Source: CAWCLK01 sp963796225
GTDB taxonomy: Bacteria; Actinomycetota; Nitriliruptoria; Nitriliruptorales; Nitriliruptoraceae
Reading direction: 5' to 3'
Length of the DNA stretch: 14,234 nucleotides
Assembly: GCA_963796225.1 (NCBI GenBank)
Contig: CAWCLK010000046.1
Coordinates: 1 to 14,234 of the forward strand
Shown in pieces: positions 1-6,772 of the stretch. The first letter of the stretch is position 1. Each line of letters begins with the position of its first letter. Below the pieces are notes generated by a model. It ran no database searches and was not told where the DNA came from. It worked only from the letters and a program-made list of their open reading frames with translations. A program made the translations under genes and the position numbers.

Positions 1-16
1 GAGTCGGGGCGGCGTC

Positions 17-798
17 TCAGGCGCCGTCCAGGTGGTCTCCCAACCCGGCTTCAATGACCGCGGCTCGCACCTCGTCCCAGTTGGCGATGTCCGACGACGG
101 TCGGGACGAGGTGCGCCGCAGGTTCGCCGCGACCGATGCCGGTGACAGGCCGAGGTGGTCGAACACGCGGTTCGCCGTGGCCTGGTGGCCGGCCGGGTCC
201 AGCAGGTCCCGCTCGTAGACGACGGTCACGTGGGGTAGTCCTGCAAGGGCATGCCGGTCCGACTCGAGGTTGCCGAGGCGGAGCCGTATCCCCTGCACCA
301 CGAGCTGCGGGTCGACCGGGATCGGACCCGCCGGCGGCTCGTCGTCACGCCGGTGATACGTCCCGGTCACCGACGCCACCGCCGTCGAGAGAGTCTGGCG
401 GAGCACGTCATGTCGTTCCAACGCCACCAGGCCCCAGCCGTCGGCCACCAGGCCGGCCAGCCACGCACCGGGATCGACCACGCGCTGCTGGATGCGCAGC
501 TGGTACGGCTTGACCTTGAAGCCATAGCGCGCGCCAGGGTGGCGTGCCGCAAGGCCGCGGACCCACAGTCGAGGCCAGCGCACCGGTGCGTACAGCACTT
601 CGTCGTCGTGGACCACGTCGGGATGGCAGTCCAGCAGCGAGGCCAGCAGCGTGCTGCCCGATCGTCCCTGCGCCACAAGCGCGAACCCCGGTCGCGCACG
701 GCCTCGTCCACGGCACGCGCGTACGCCCGAACCTGGGTGCGGGCGGGCACCGCCGGACGACGGCGGTAGCCGAGCTGTGCCGGGGTCGGGACGCCCAC
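17..798 (-). pseudogene. Sulfotransferase family protein, frame broken by a single-base indel
   Basis: This looks like a cytosolic sulfotransferase that would move a sulfuryl group from PAPS to an unknown acceptor. The C-terminal frame, read from about 690 to the TGA at 17-19, carries the 5'-phosphosulfate loop FALVAQGRSGSTLL. It is followed by a GFKVKPYQL segment and a 3'-phosphate-type stretch, ALERHDVLRQTLST, like that of NodH/Stf0-type enzymes. The N-terminal part (QVRAYARAVDEAVRDRG) lies in another frame. It starts at GTG 798, with AGGAGG four bases upstream. The two parts join sensibly if one G is added to the GGGG run near 685-690, giving roughly 260 residues. As written, no start in the C-terminal frame gives a complete P-loop strand, since that frame runs back without a ribosome site into the crotonase gene. 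The gene is divergent from the crotonase. Either a recent pseudogene or a sequencing error would explain it. The family call is firm, but the broken state is uncertain. Confidence 0.72.
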
Positions 799-893
799 AC
801 GCCCTCCTGGTCGCGTCCGACGGAAGCGTAGACCGCTCCGGACGATGCCCCACGGGCCCATAGGGTTCAGCGCGGTCGCCAGGGAGGCCGCGC

Positions 894-1787
894 ATGGAAC
901 TGCAGACACTGCTGTACGACGTCGACGACCGCGTCGCGACGATCACCCTCAACCGCCCCGAGCGGTTGAACACCATCGTCCCGCCGATGCCCGAGGAGTT
1001 CGAGCGGGCCGTCCGGGAGGCGACGCTCGACGACGCCGTCAAGGTGATCGTGGTGCGGGGCGCGGGGCGGTCGTTCTGCGCCGGCTACGACTTCGGGGGT
1101 GGGTTCGAGCACTGGGACCGGTACATCACCACCGACGGGCGGTGGGACCCGGGCAAGGACTTCGCCTTCGCCACCGCCCCGCAGGTCGCCCCGACCCAGC
1201 AGTTCATGAGCATGTGGCGCTGCCCGAAGCCGGTGATCGTGCAGGTGCACGGCTGGTGCGTGGGCGGCGGCAGCGACACCGCGCTCTGTGGCGACCTGGT
1301 GATCTCCAGCGAGGACGCGCGGATCGGCACGCCCTACGCGCGGATGTGGGGCGCCTACCTGTCGGGCATGTGGCTGTACCGGCTGGGGCTGACGAAGGCC
1401 AAGGAGTACGCGCTGACCGGGAAGCCCCTGTCGGGGCGCGAGGCTGCCGACGTGGGGTTGATCAACGAGGCCGTCCCCTTCGAGCGACTCGAGGACACCG
1501 TGCGCGAGCGCGCGGCCCAGCTGGCCTCCATCCCCTCGTCCCAGCTGGCCGCGATGAAGCTCATCGTCAACCAGGCCTACGACAACATGGGCCTGGCGAG
1601 CACCCAGACCCTCGGCCCGATCCTCGACGGGCTGATGCGCAACACGCCCGACGCCCGCCACTTCATCGACCGCGCGGAGGCTGAGGGCGTCGGGGCGGTC
1701 ATCGCCGACCGCGACGGTCCCTTCGGCGACTACAGCCAGGCCCCGCCGGAGGACCAGCCCGACCCGCGCAACGTCATCGAGCCCTGA
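894..1787 (+). CDS. Enoyl-CoA hydratase/isomerase family (crotonase) protein
   Basis: This 297-residue crotonase-fold protein would act on an acyl-CoA thioester in the cytoplasm, probably in fatty-acid or related degradation. The start is well supported, with AGGGAGG at 881-887, six bases before the ATG. The N-terminal VATITLNRPERLN, the oxyanion-hole segments RSFCAGYDF (60-67) and HGWCVGGGSD (119-128), and the helix LTGKPLSGREAADVGLINEAV are typical of the family. Two things differ. About 45 residues separate the CAG and CPKPVIVQVHG segments, longer than in mitochondrial-type hydratases. The two classical catalytic glutamates (rat 144 and 164) align with Asp128 and Tyr148. Plain 2-enoyl-CoA hydration is therefore doubtful, and an isomerase, hydrolase or other crotonase reaction is possible. 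It seems to be a single gene, divergent from the sulfotransferase and convergent with the YndJ-like gene. A TAGGGT hexamer at 861-866 could be its -10 box. Confidence 0.9.
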   Translation: MELQTLLYDVDDRVATITLNRPERLNTIVPPMPEEFERAVREATLDDAVKVIVVRGAGRSFCAGYDFGGGFEHWDRYITTDGRWDPGKDFAFATAPQVAPTQQFMSMWRCPKPVIVQVHGWCVGGGSDTALCGDLVISSEDARIGTPYARMWGAYLSGMWLYRLGLTKAKEYALTGKPLSGREAADVGLINEAVPFERLEDTVRERAAQLASIPSSQLAAMKLIVNQAYDNMGLASTQTLGPILDGLMRNTPDARHFIDRAEAEGVGAVIADRDGPFGDYSQAPPEDQPDPRNVIEP

Positions 1788-1820
1788 CCCCGCGCCCCGT
1801 CTTGCCCCGGGCGGGGTTCC

Positions 1821-1859
1821 TGCGGAGGTTGCGATCACGAGGCGAGCGAAAGCTCCGCA
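1821..1859. repeat. 39-base palindromic repeat, copy 1
   Basis: The element has 7-base inverted ends, TGCGGAG (1821-1827) and CTCCGCA (1853-1859). They enclose GTTGCGATCA, a variable ten-base segment, and GAAAG. It lies 33 bases after the crotonase stop in the convergent gap. A second copy starts 73 bases further on. It could be a repetitive extragenic palindrome or a transcript-end hairpin, but there is no T-tract, so a classical intrinsic terminator is not shown. Confidence 0.7.
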
Positions 1860-1900
1860 CCAACCTGCCAGCCGGCCGGCGGCGTCCCGTTGGTGCGGAG
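1853..1900. terminator. 12-base inverted repeat between the two palindromes; possible bidirectional terminator
   Basis: CTCCGCACCAAC (1853-1864) and GTTGGTGCGGAG (1889-1900) are perfect reverse complements around a 24-base GC-rich loop. The arms are the right arm of repeat copy 1 and the left arm of copy 2, each extended by five bases. This hairpin and the two single-copy hairpins cannot form at the same time. It lies between convergent genes, so a role in ending transcription from both sides is reasonable. That role is inferred from position and stem strength only, because no U-tract follows. Confidence 0.4.
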
Positions 1901-1932
1901 GTTGCGATCACCGAGTGCGCGAAAGCTCCGCA
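1894..1932. repeat. 39-base palindromic repeat, copy 2
   Basis: This copy matches copy 1 exactly in its first 17 bases (TGCGGAG, GTTGCGATCA) and its last 12 (GAAAG, CTCCGCA). It differs inside the ten bases between them. It overlaps the 3' end of the YndJ-like gene: the TGA stop at 1908-1910 and the last residues (AELSRTR) are encoded by the repeat. The element may therefore have been acquired at, or have become, the end of the coding region. Confidence 0.7.
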
Positions 1933-3050
1933 GCTCCCCCCGGGGCGGGGTGGTCGAGGGCGGTGAGGTGCCAGCCGAGAACCCCGAGCAGGACGAACCC
2001 GACCGCGTTGGCGAGGCCGTGCCACAGGGCCATCGCGGGGATCGACAGCGCAGGCGTGCCGAAGGCCGAACCTGCCGCCCACTGGACGGCGAGCACCATC
2101 GGGGCGAGGGTGGCCAGCGCCGACACCACGAGCAGGATGCGGGGCGCGCCGGCGAAGCGGGGCGCGACGTGGCGCACGACCTGCCACGCCAGCGCCCACA
2201 GGCCGACAGCCAGCAGCAGCGCCCCCAGGACCTGCAGCACGCCGGAGGTGAGGAACCCGACGGCGACCACGGGCGGGCCGGCGAGGATCATCGCCAGGGC
2301 CGCCCCCGCGCCCCGCGACGGGCGGACCTGCCAGGTGCAGGTGGCCAGCACGGCCGCTCCGAAGCCCGCGTGGTGGAAGTGGATGGCGGTCAGCTGCACG
2401 AGCGGGGCGGTCACGCCCACCGGGGCCAGGTCCAACCGGTCGGCGAGCAGCCATGCTGCGCCGACTGCGAGGTAGGCGGGTGCGACGACCCACGCCCCGG
2501 CGGCCCATCCCGGTCGCCGACGCCACCACCATGCTGCCGCGGTCATCGCTCCGACGAGCGTGGCGAGGAGCCACGGGAGGGCGAGTAGCCCGGCCACGGG
2601 CCCCCGTTCGATCAGGAGCGCGGCGGCAAGTGGCAGACCGGCGACCAGCGCGATCGGGGCGGCGGCGGATCCGCGACCATGCGGGGACCAGGGGTACGGC
2701 GAGGGGAACGACGCACAGCACAGCCAGCAGCAGCAGCGCATCGACGAGCGTGAGGTCGCCCGACACCGGCGAGGGCGAGGCCCGACGACCCCGAGCAGCA
2801 GCGCGCCGCCGGTGACCCCCGGGCCCACGCCGAGGCGACCGACCAGCCGCACGCCGCCGGTCACCACCCGGTTCGCGACGACCCCGACCGCCCCGTTGGC
2901 CGCCCCGAGCGCTGCCGCCGCGGGAATCCCCGACGGGTCGATGGCACCGACCCCGAGCACCACGAGCGGCCAGCCGACCGCGGCACCCAGCACGACCTGC
3001 CACCACCAGCGGCCCAGCGCCACCCCGACGAGCAGGACCGTGGGGATCAT
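1908..3050 (-). CDS. Multi-pass membrane protein with YndJ-like C-terminal region; reading frame disturbed
   Basis: One frame is open from ATG 3050 to TGA 1908 (380 codons) and contains two membrane modules. Residues 1-90 are hydrophobic and glycine/valine-rich (MIPTVLLVGVALGRWWWQVV onward), roughly three segments. Residues 132-365 resemble the YndJ family: many membrane segments and the motif LTAIHFHHAGFGAAVLA at 220-236. Between them (about 91-131) this frame gives an implausible Cys/Arg/Ser-rich stretch, while the neighbouring minus frame reads SGDLTLVDALLLLAVLCVVP, a credible YndJ N-terminus, from GTG 2766. The actual arrangement may thus be two genes, or one gene with a lost and a regained base. 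The ATG overlaps the stop of the upstream membrane gene (ATGA), so translation is probably coupled. No biochemical function is known to me for this family. Identification as membrane protein is firm, YndJ likely, and the exact gene model unsure. Confidence 0.62.
   Translation of the reverse strand: MIPTVLLVGVALGRWWWQVVLGAAVGWPLVVLGVGAIDPSGIPAAAALGAANGAVGVVANRVVTGGVRLVGRLGVGPGVTGGALLLGVVGPRPRRCRATSRSSMRCCCWLCCASFPSPYPWSPHGRGSAAAPIALVAGLPLAAALLIERGPVAGLLALPWLLATLVGAMTAAAWWWRRRPGWAAGAWVVAPAYLAVGAAWLLADRLDLAPVGVTAPLVQLTAIHFHHAGFGAAVLATCTWQVRPSRGAGAALAMILAGPPVVAVGFLTSGVLQVLGALLLAVGLWALAWQVVRHVAPRFAGAPRILLVVSALATLAPMVLAVQWAAGSAFGTPALSIPAMALWHGLANAVGFVLLGVLGWHLTALDHPAPGGAAELSRTR
2656..2790 (-). other. 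Segment with apparent compensating frameshifts
   Basis: Coding character moves from one minus frame (upstream of about 2790) to a second (about 2766-2670) and back (from about 2657). The return can be repaired by removing one base from the GGGG run at 2656-2659 (plus strand). The first change needs one base added somewhere near 2767-2790. This could be an assembly error, a damaged gene, or a gene boundary whose stop was lost. Confidence 0.55.
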
Positions 3051-3388
3051 GGTCCCCACCCCTGCGTACCGCACGCCATCGCCAGGCTGGTCGGCACGAC
3101 CAGCAACCACAGGCCGGCGACGGGCGCCATCACCACCAGCCAGAACCCCGTACCGGCCCTCGGCGGCTGGCCGAACCGCATGCCGCCGAGCAGCGCTCCC
3201 GTGATCGCCCCGGTGGCCCCGCCCATCAACATGAAGACGGGTGCGTACAGGACGATGGGCATGCATCCCCCGACGCGGTGAGCGACTTCCCCGAGGAGGC
3301 CGAACCGGAGGTCCAGGGCCACACCGGTCACGAGACCCGCGAGGAGCCCCGCCACGCCCCCGCCGAGGACCCGCCCGACCACAGCCAT
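3047..3388 (-). CDS. Small membrane protein, unknown function
   Basis: This 113-residue protein has three to four hydrophobic segments: GRVLGGGVAGLLAGLVTGVA (5-24), MPIVLYAPVFMLMGGATGAI (43-62) and GFWLVVMAPVAGLWLLVVPT (81-100). There is no catalytic motif and I do not recognise a family. The ATG at 3388 is chosen because it is the first start downstream of the operator region and has a GGTGG stretch just upstream. Longer versions of the frame run through the operators and give unlikely protein. Its TGA overlaps the ATG of the next membrane gene as ATGA, indicating co-transcription and coupled translation. It is divergent from a TetR gene, whose product probably controls it. Confidence 0.75.
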   Translation of the reverse strand: MAVVGRVLGGGVAGLLAGLVTGVALDLRFGLLGEVAHRVGGCMPIVLYAPVFMLMGGATGAITGALLGGMRFGQPPRAGTGFWLVVMAPVAGLWLLVVPTSLAMACGTQGWGP

Positions 3389-3405
3389 GTGCCACCATCC
3401 TCGAC

Positions 3406-3421
3406 TTGAACGACCGTTCAA
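3406..3421. promoter_or_regulatory. TetR-type operator 1 (imperfect 16-base palindrome)
   Basis: TTGAACGACCGTTCAA has seven-base arms with a one-pair mismatch at the centre. It lies 17 bases before the ATG of the small membrane gene (minus strand), about where its transcript would begin. It differs from operator 2 by one base. Being between divergent genes, one of which is tetR, it is the likely binding site of that repressor. Confidence 0.8.
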
Positions 3422-3426
3422 ACGCA

Positions 3427-3454
3427 ACCGTACATGATTTGAACGATCGTTCAA
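3427..3454 (-). promoter_or_regulatory. Candidate promoter for the membrane-protein pair
   Basis: On the minus strand TTGAAC (3454-3449) could be a -35 box and TACGGT (3432-3427) a -10 box, with a 16-base spacer. The -35 lies inside operator 2 and the expected start falls at operator 1, so a bound repressor would block it. This is an assignment from consensus only. Confidence 0.4.
3439..3454. promoter_or_regulatory. TetR-type operator 2 (perfect 16-base palindrome)
   Basis: TTGAACGATCGTTCAA equals its own reverse complement over all 16 bases. It ends 13 bases before the tetR ATG, with its centre 33 bp from that of operator 1, about three helical turns. Two repressor dimers could therefore bind on roughly the same face of the DNA. 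Autoregulation of tetR and repression of the divergent pair are inferred. Confidence 0.85.
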
Positions 3455-3467
3455 GTAGGATGCAGGC

Positions 3468-4103
3468 ATGGCGGACGACACGCGGGACAGACTGGTGCAG
3501 GCGGCTGTGGCCGTGCTCGCGGAGGCGGGCATCGCCGGGCTGTCCGCGCGTGCCGTCGGGGCGCGCGCGGGCGCCAACCCCGCGCTGATCTACTACCACT
3601 TCGACGACCTCGACGGGCTGCTCGTCGAGTCCTCGCGGACGGTCACCGCCGCGCGGGCCGACGCCTACGCCGCACGCCTCGCCACCGTCGAGGACCTGCG
3701 CGGACTGGCCAGCGCCGCTCGCGAGCTGCACGCCGAGGAGCAGGCCAACGGGAACCTGGCCATGCTCACCCAGCTCTTCGCCGGCGCTCGCACCCGCCCC
3801 GCGCTGGCCCCGGTGCTGTCGGAGAACTTCGAGCTGCTCGCCGCCCAGGTCTCGGGGGCACTGGACCGGATCCTGGTCGACACGCCCCTGGCAGGTCTGG
3901 TGGACACCCGGCAGCTCGCCCGCACCGTGTCCGCCGGGTTCATCGGGGTCGAGCTGCTCGACACCGTCACGGGTGACGACGTCGGGCTGTTCGACACCCT
4001 CGACACGCTGGCCGACCTCGTCGACGTGGTGCTGTCGGCGGGGACGATCCCGTCCGCGCTCATCCGGCGTCGGCTGGACCCCGGGCGTCGAGGAACCGGC
4101 TGA
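3468..4103 (+). CDS. TetR/AcrR family transcriptional regulator
   Basis: This 211-residue protein is normal length for a one-domain-plus-ligand-domain TetR repressor. The N-terminal DNA-binding region runs from about 5 to 50, with the helix-turn-helix at 25-45 (LSARAVGARAGANPALIYYHF). The rest is a helical ligand/dimer domain with no recognisable ligand signature. The ATG at 3468 is preceded by AGGA at 3457-3460. It is divergent from the membrane pair, with two strong palindromes in the 79-base gap, so it most likely represses both itself and that pair and is released by a small molecule. Its last 14 codons overlap the end of the convergent hydrolase gene. Confidence 0.92.
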   Translation: MADDTRDRLVQAAVAVLAEAGIAGLSARAVGARAGANPALIYYHFDDLDGLLVESSRTVTAARADAYAARLATVEDLRGLASAARELHAEEQANGNLAMLTQLFAGARTRPALAPVLSENFELLAAQVSGALDRILVDTPLAGLVDTRQLARTVSAGFIGVELLDTVTGDDVGLFDTLDTLADLVDVVLSAGTIPSALIRRRLDPGRRGTG

Positions 4104-5139
4104 CCGCGCCGGCCCACCGGTCCGCGTGCGTCGTCGATGCCTCGACGTGCCCGGCGTCGAAGAGCTCGAGGGTCGCGTCCGGGGCGTCGTCGGCGAACTC
4201 GACGGCGATCGACGCCGGCACCTGGTCGTCGTGCTCACCGGCCAGCAGCAGGGTGGGCAGCTCCCAGTCCCCGGCGCGGAACAGCGGTTCGGCCGCCGCG
4301 GCGTCGAGGCCGCCGAGCGCCCAGGCCCATGCCTTGGTGCTGGCCAGGATCGGTCGGACCAGCGGGGCGGGGATGGAGCGGTTGGCGGCCTGCTGGCGCA
4401 GGGTCGCGGTGAGGCTGAGCAGGGGCGAGTCGAAGACGGCCCCGGTGACGAGGTCGGGGTGCGCGGCCCGGCCGACCTGCTCCCACCAAACTGCGGCGAC
4501 CATGGCGCCCTGGCTCGCCCCGCCCAGCACGACCTCGTCGACGCCCCGCTCCTCGAGCCAGCGGATCGCGGCGTCGAGGTCGGGCCACTCGCGCGTGCCG
4601 AACCCGGCCACGCCGTCGGCAGGGTCGGACGCGAGCCCGTCACCGCGATGGCTGACGACCAACACCGACCAGCCCGCGTCGTGGGCGACGGTCGCCATGG
4701 GCAGCATGTCGTCGAGCCCCGCGCCCCGCCCGTGCACCAGCACCACGGCGCGGTCCGGGTCGGCGGGCGCCCACCACGCGGGCAGCTGGTCGGGCACCGG
4801 CGGCAGGTCGGCGGCCGCGGGCAGGGCCACGGCCGCCCCGGCCACGTCGACCTGCTCGACGCCGGGCAGCGCGTCGGCGGGCAGCGGGGCGGGCTCCTGA
4901 GGCTCGGCCGTCGCGAGCACCACACCGGCGAACACGTACCCGACCGCCACCAGCACGAGCACCAGCACGGCCAGCACCGCCCCGACGATCCGCCACCGCC
5001 GCGCCCCGAACCGGCGGGGGTGCTTGTCGACGTGGCGGTGACCGGGGATCTCGGGCCAGGCCGGGCGTCCCTCGCCGAGCAGGTCGCGAGGCCGGGGGGC
5101 GGCCCCCGACCGGGTCGGGCTGTCCGTGCCGGCGCTCAT
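4060..5139 (-). CDS. Membrane-anchored alpha/beta hydrolase
   Basis: This 359-residue protein has a short basic cytoplasmic N-terminus (KHPRRFGARRWR, 39-50), one membrane helix (51-77, VGAVLAVLVLVLVAVGYVFA) and then an alpha/beta-hydrolase domain, probably outside the membrane. Visible landmarks are the oxyanion-loop VLVHGRGA (133-140), nucleophile elbow GGASQG with Ser209, acid loop GEHDDQVP with Asp304 or Asp305, and GHVEA with His331. This is a complete triad, so an esterase, lipase or similar activity is expected, with substrate unknown. The ATG at 5139 shares one base with the stop of the upstream hydroxylase gene (TGATG), so the two are translationally coupled. Longer starts in the frame would run back into that gene. 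It is the last gene of a TetR-hydroxylase-hydrolase operon. Its final codons overlap those of the convergent tetR at 3468-4103 by 44 bases. Confidence 0.88.
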   Translation of the reverse strand: MSAGTDSPTRSGAAPRPRDLLGEGRPAWPEIPGHRHVDKHPRRFGARRWRIVGAVLAVLVLVLVAVGYVFAGVVLATAEPQEPAPLPADALPGVEQVDVAGAAVALPAAADLPPVPDQLPAWWAPADPDRAVVLVHGRGAGLDDMLPMATVAHDAGWSVLVVSHRGDGLASDPADGVAGFGTREWPDLDAAIRWLEERGVDEVVLGGASQGAMVAAVWWEQVGRAAHPDLVTGAVFDSPLLSLTATLRQQAANRSIPAPLVRPILASTKAWAWALGGLDAAAAEPLFRAGDWELPTLLLAGEHDDQVPASIAVEFADDAPDATLELFDAGHVEASTTHADRWAGAVSRFLDARGPADAG

Positions 5140-6056
5140 CAGGCGGTCTCGACCGCGACGTCGGTCGGGGCGCTGGGCGTGGTCGCCGGGGCCATGTCGG
5201 GCTGCCAGCCCGGACCGCGCCACAGCCGCTGCACGCGCGTGCCCCAGTCGGGGTCACCCCGCATGTCGCGCACCATGTCCGCGTACTCGTGGGTGGCGAT
5301 GCGCAGCGGGTTGTAGGTCCGCAGCGGCTTCGTGATGCCGTAGACGGGGCGCTCGACCTCGGCCTCGAACGTGCCGAACAGGCGGTCCCAGACGATCAGG
5401 ATCCCGCCGTAGTTGGTGTCGAGGTACTGCTCCTGCACCGCGTGGTGGACACGGTGGTGGCTGGGCGTGTTGAACACGGTCTCGACCGGGGCGGGCAGCC
5501 GGTCGACCGCCTCGGTGTGGATCCAGAACTGGTAGAGCAGGTTGATGGCGGTCGACATCGCCAGGATCACGGGGTTGACCCCGAGCAGCACCAGCGGGAG
5601 GTAGAAGATCCAGCCCACGAGCGGGGTCCACGACTGGCGCAGGGCGGTCGAGAGGTTGTAGTGCTCGGAGCTGTGGTGGACGACGTGGGCCGCCCACAGG
5701 AACCGCCACTCGTGGCTGAACCGGTGGAACCAGTAGTACATGAGGTCCTTGCCGACCAGCGCGACCGTCCAGGCGAGCACGCCGCTGCCGAGGTCGACCA
5801 TCCGCAGCTCGCGCCAGACGAGCAGGTACCCGCCGAGCCCCAGCAGTGCGAGGATCGCCCGTGGGACCACCAGGGACCCGATGCCCATCGCCAGGCTGGC
5901 GGAGGTGTCCTTGAGGGTGTAGCCGAGGACGTCACCGTCCTCGTCGCGGGCCAGCAGGAAGGCCTCGACGAGCATCAGCACGATGAACGCGGGGATGGCC
6001 GGCGTGATCAGGTCGACGAACGGCACGTCGGCCAGCGAGCCGAGCAGCTCCATCAT
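5139..6056 (-). CDS. Sterol desaturase/fatty acid hydroxylase family protein
   Basis: This 305-residue integral membrane di-iron enzyme has four or more hydrophobic segments (around 16-35, 55-80, 90-105 and 145-170). The histidine clusters of the family are present: HRFSH (HxxxH), HVVHHSSEHYN (HxxHH), a single HTEAV, and SHHRVHHAVQ. They are followed by NYGGILIVWDRLFGTF, also family-typical. Members hydroxylate or desaturate lipids such as sterols, fatty acids, carotenoids or ether lipids using oxygen; which one here cannot be told. The start is part of ATGATG: the first ATG at 6056 overlaps the TGA of the upstream tetR, and the second ATG, one codon later, is equally possible. The hydrolase follows with a one-base overlap. 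The three genes behave as one operon. Confidence 0.92.
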   Translation of the reverse strand: MMELLGSLADVPFVDLITPAIPAFIVLMLVEAFLLARDEDGDVLGYTLKDTSASLAMGIGSLVVPRAILALLGLGGYLLVWRELRMVDLGSGVLAWTVALVGKDLMYYWFHRFSHEWRFLWAAHVVHHSSEHYNLSTALRQSWTPLVGWIFYLPLVLLGVNPVILAMSTAINLLYQFWIHTEAVDRLPAPVETVFNTPSHHRVHHAVQEQYLDTNYGGILIVWDRLFGTFEAEVERPVYGITKPLRTYNPLRIATHEYADMVRDMRGDPDWGTRVQRLWRGPGWQPDMAPATTPSAPTDVAVETA

Positions 6057-6748
6057 GCGGGGACCTCCAGGGGTGTCGTGGGGGGGCTCGCGGGCGGGGT
6101 CGCGGGCAGGGTCGCGTGACCGGTGGCCAGGGCGTCGATGCGCTGGCCGTCGGCCGGGTCGATCGGTGGGGCGTCCAGCAGTCCGAGGACGGCGGCCCGC
6201 AGGACCGCGAGCCGGGTGGCGGCCGTGCCGGCGCGACGGGCGGTGCCGATCGTGGCGACGCCGTCGATGACGAAGTCGACGACCTCGGCGACGTCGGGAC
6301 GGTCCGCGATCACGGGCGGCAGGACCTCCCGGGCGAGGGCGTGCAGCTCGTCGCGGTGGGGACCGTTGAGCTCGTCCAGCAGCGAGTCCAGGTCGGGGTC
6401 AGTGCGCGCGGCCATGAACAGCTCGTGGACGGCGACGAGGTCCTCGCGCGCGTACTGGGCCCACACCACCGCGAGCGCGGCGTCGATGGCCTCCACGGGG
6501 CCCGCCGCGGCCAGGCGGTCGCCGTCGGCGTGCAGCGCGCGAGCCGCCTCGCCCCGCACGTCGGCGAGCACGTCACCTGCGGTGGCGCACAGCAGCCCGG
6601 CCTTGGTCGGGAAGTGGCGGAAGATCGTGCCCTCGGCCACACCGGCACGGCGAGCGATCTCGCTGGTGGTGGTCCCGGCCACGCCCCGCTCCACGAGGCA
6701 CGCGCGCGTCGCGGCCAGGACGCGCGCGCGGGTGGCGGCAGCAGACAT
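6053..6748 (-). CDS. TetR/AcrR family transcriptional regulator
   Basis: This 231-residue repressor has its helix-turn-helix at about 27-48 (TTSEIARRAGVAEGTIFRHF), a strong match to the family, and a helical C-terminal ligand domain. The tail is Pro/Thr/Ala-rich (ATLPATPPASPPTTPLEVPA) and looks disordered. ATG 6748 is preferred because GAGGTG lies just upstream; the alternative at 6787 would start inside the operator. It is the first gene of the operon with the membrane hydroxylase and hydrolase and overlaps the next start by four bases (ATGA). The palindrome at 6773-6790 is its probable binding site, so it would repress its own operon. It is not closely similar to the TetR at 3468-4103, and the operators differ completely. 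Confidence 0.92.
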   Translation of the reverse strand: MSAAATRARVLAATRACLVERGVAGTTTSEIARRAGVAEGTIFRHFPTKAGLLCATAGDVLADVRGEAARALHADGDRLAAAGPVEAIDAALAVVWAQYAREDLVAVHELFMAARTDPDLDSLLDELNGPHRDELHALAREVLPPVIADRPDVAEVVDFVIDGVATIGTARRAGTAATRLAVLRAAVLGLLDAPPIDPADGQRIDALATGHATLPATPPASPPTTPLEVPA

Positions 6749-6772
6749 GGGCACCTCGGGACGACACGAAAG

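Noticed and set aside
799..893. Paired divergent promoters between the sulfotransferase and crotonase genes
   Set aside because: TAGGGT at 861-866 (plus) and TACGCT at 830-825 (minus) fit TANNNT, but no convincing -35 boxes accompany them. In DNA this GC-rich the hexamers alone are weak evidence, so they are not listed as features.
867..1838. Minus-strand open frame opposite the crotonase gene
   Set aside because: The complementary strand encodes a clear crotonase with a good ribosome site. The antisense product is a compositional shadow.
1821..1932. CRISPR array
   Set aside because: There are only two copies, the repeats are palindromic with internal variation, and one overlaps a coding end. 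No cas gene is nearby.
1908..4925. A 1005-codon open frame on the minus strand
   Set aside because: Only the part below 3050 is coding. The rest lies antisense to or out of frame with the tetR and hydrolase genes and is Arg/Pro/Ser-rich, an artefact of the high GC content.
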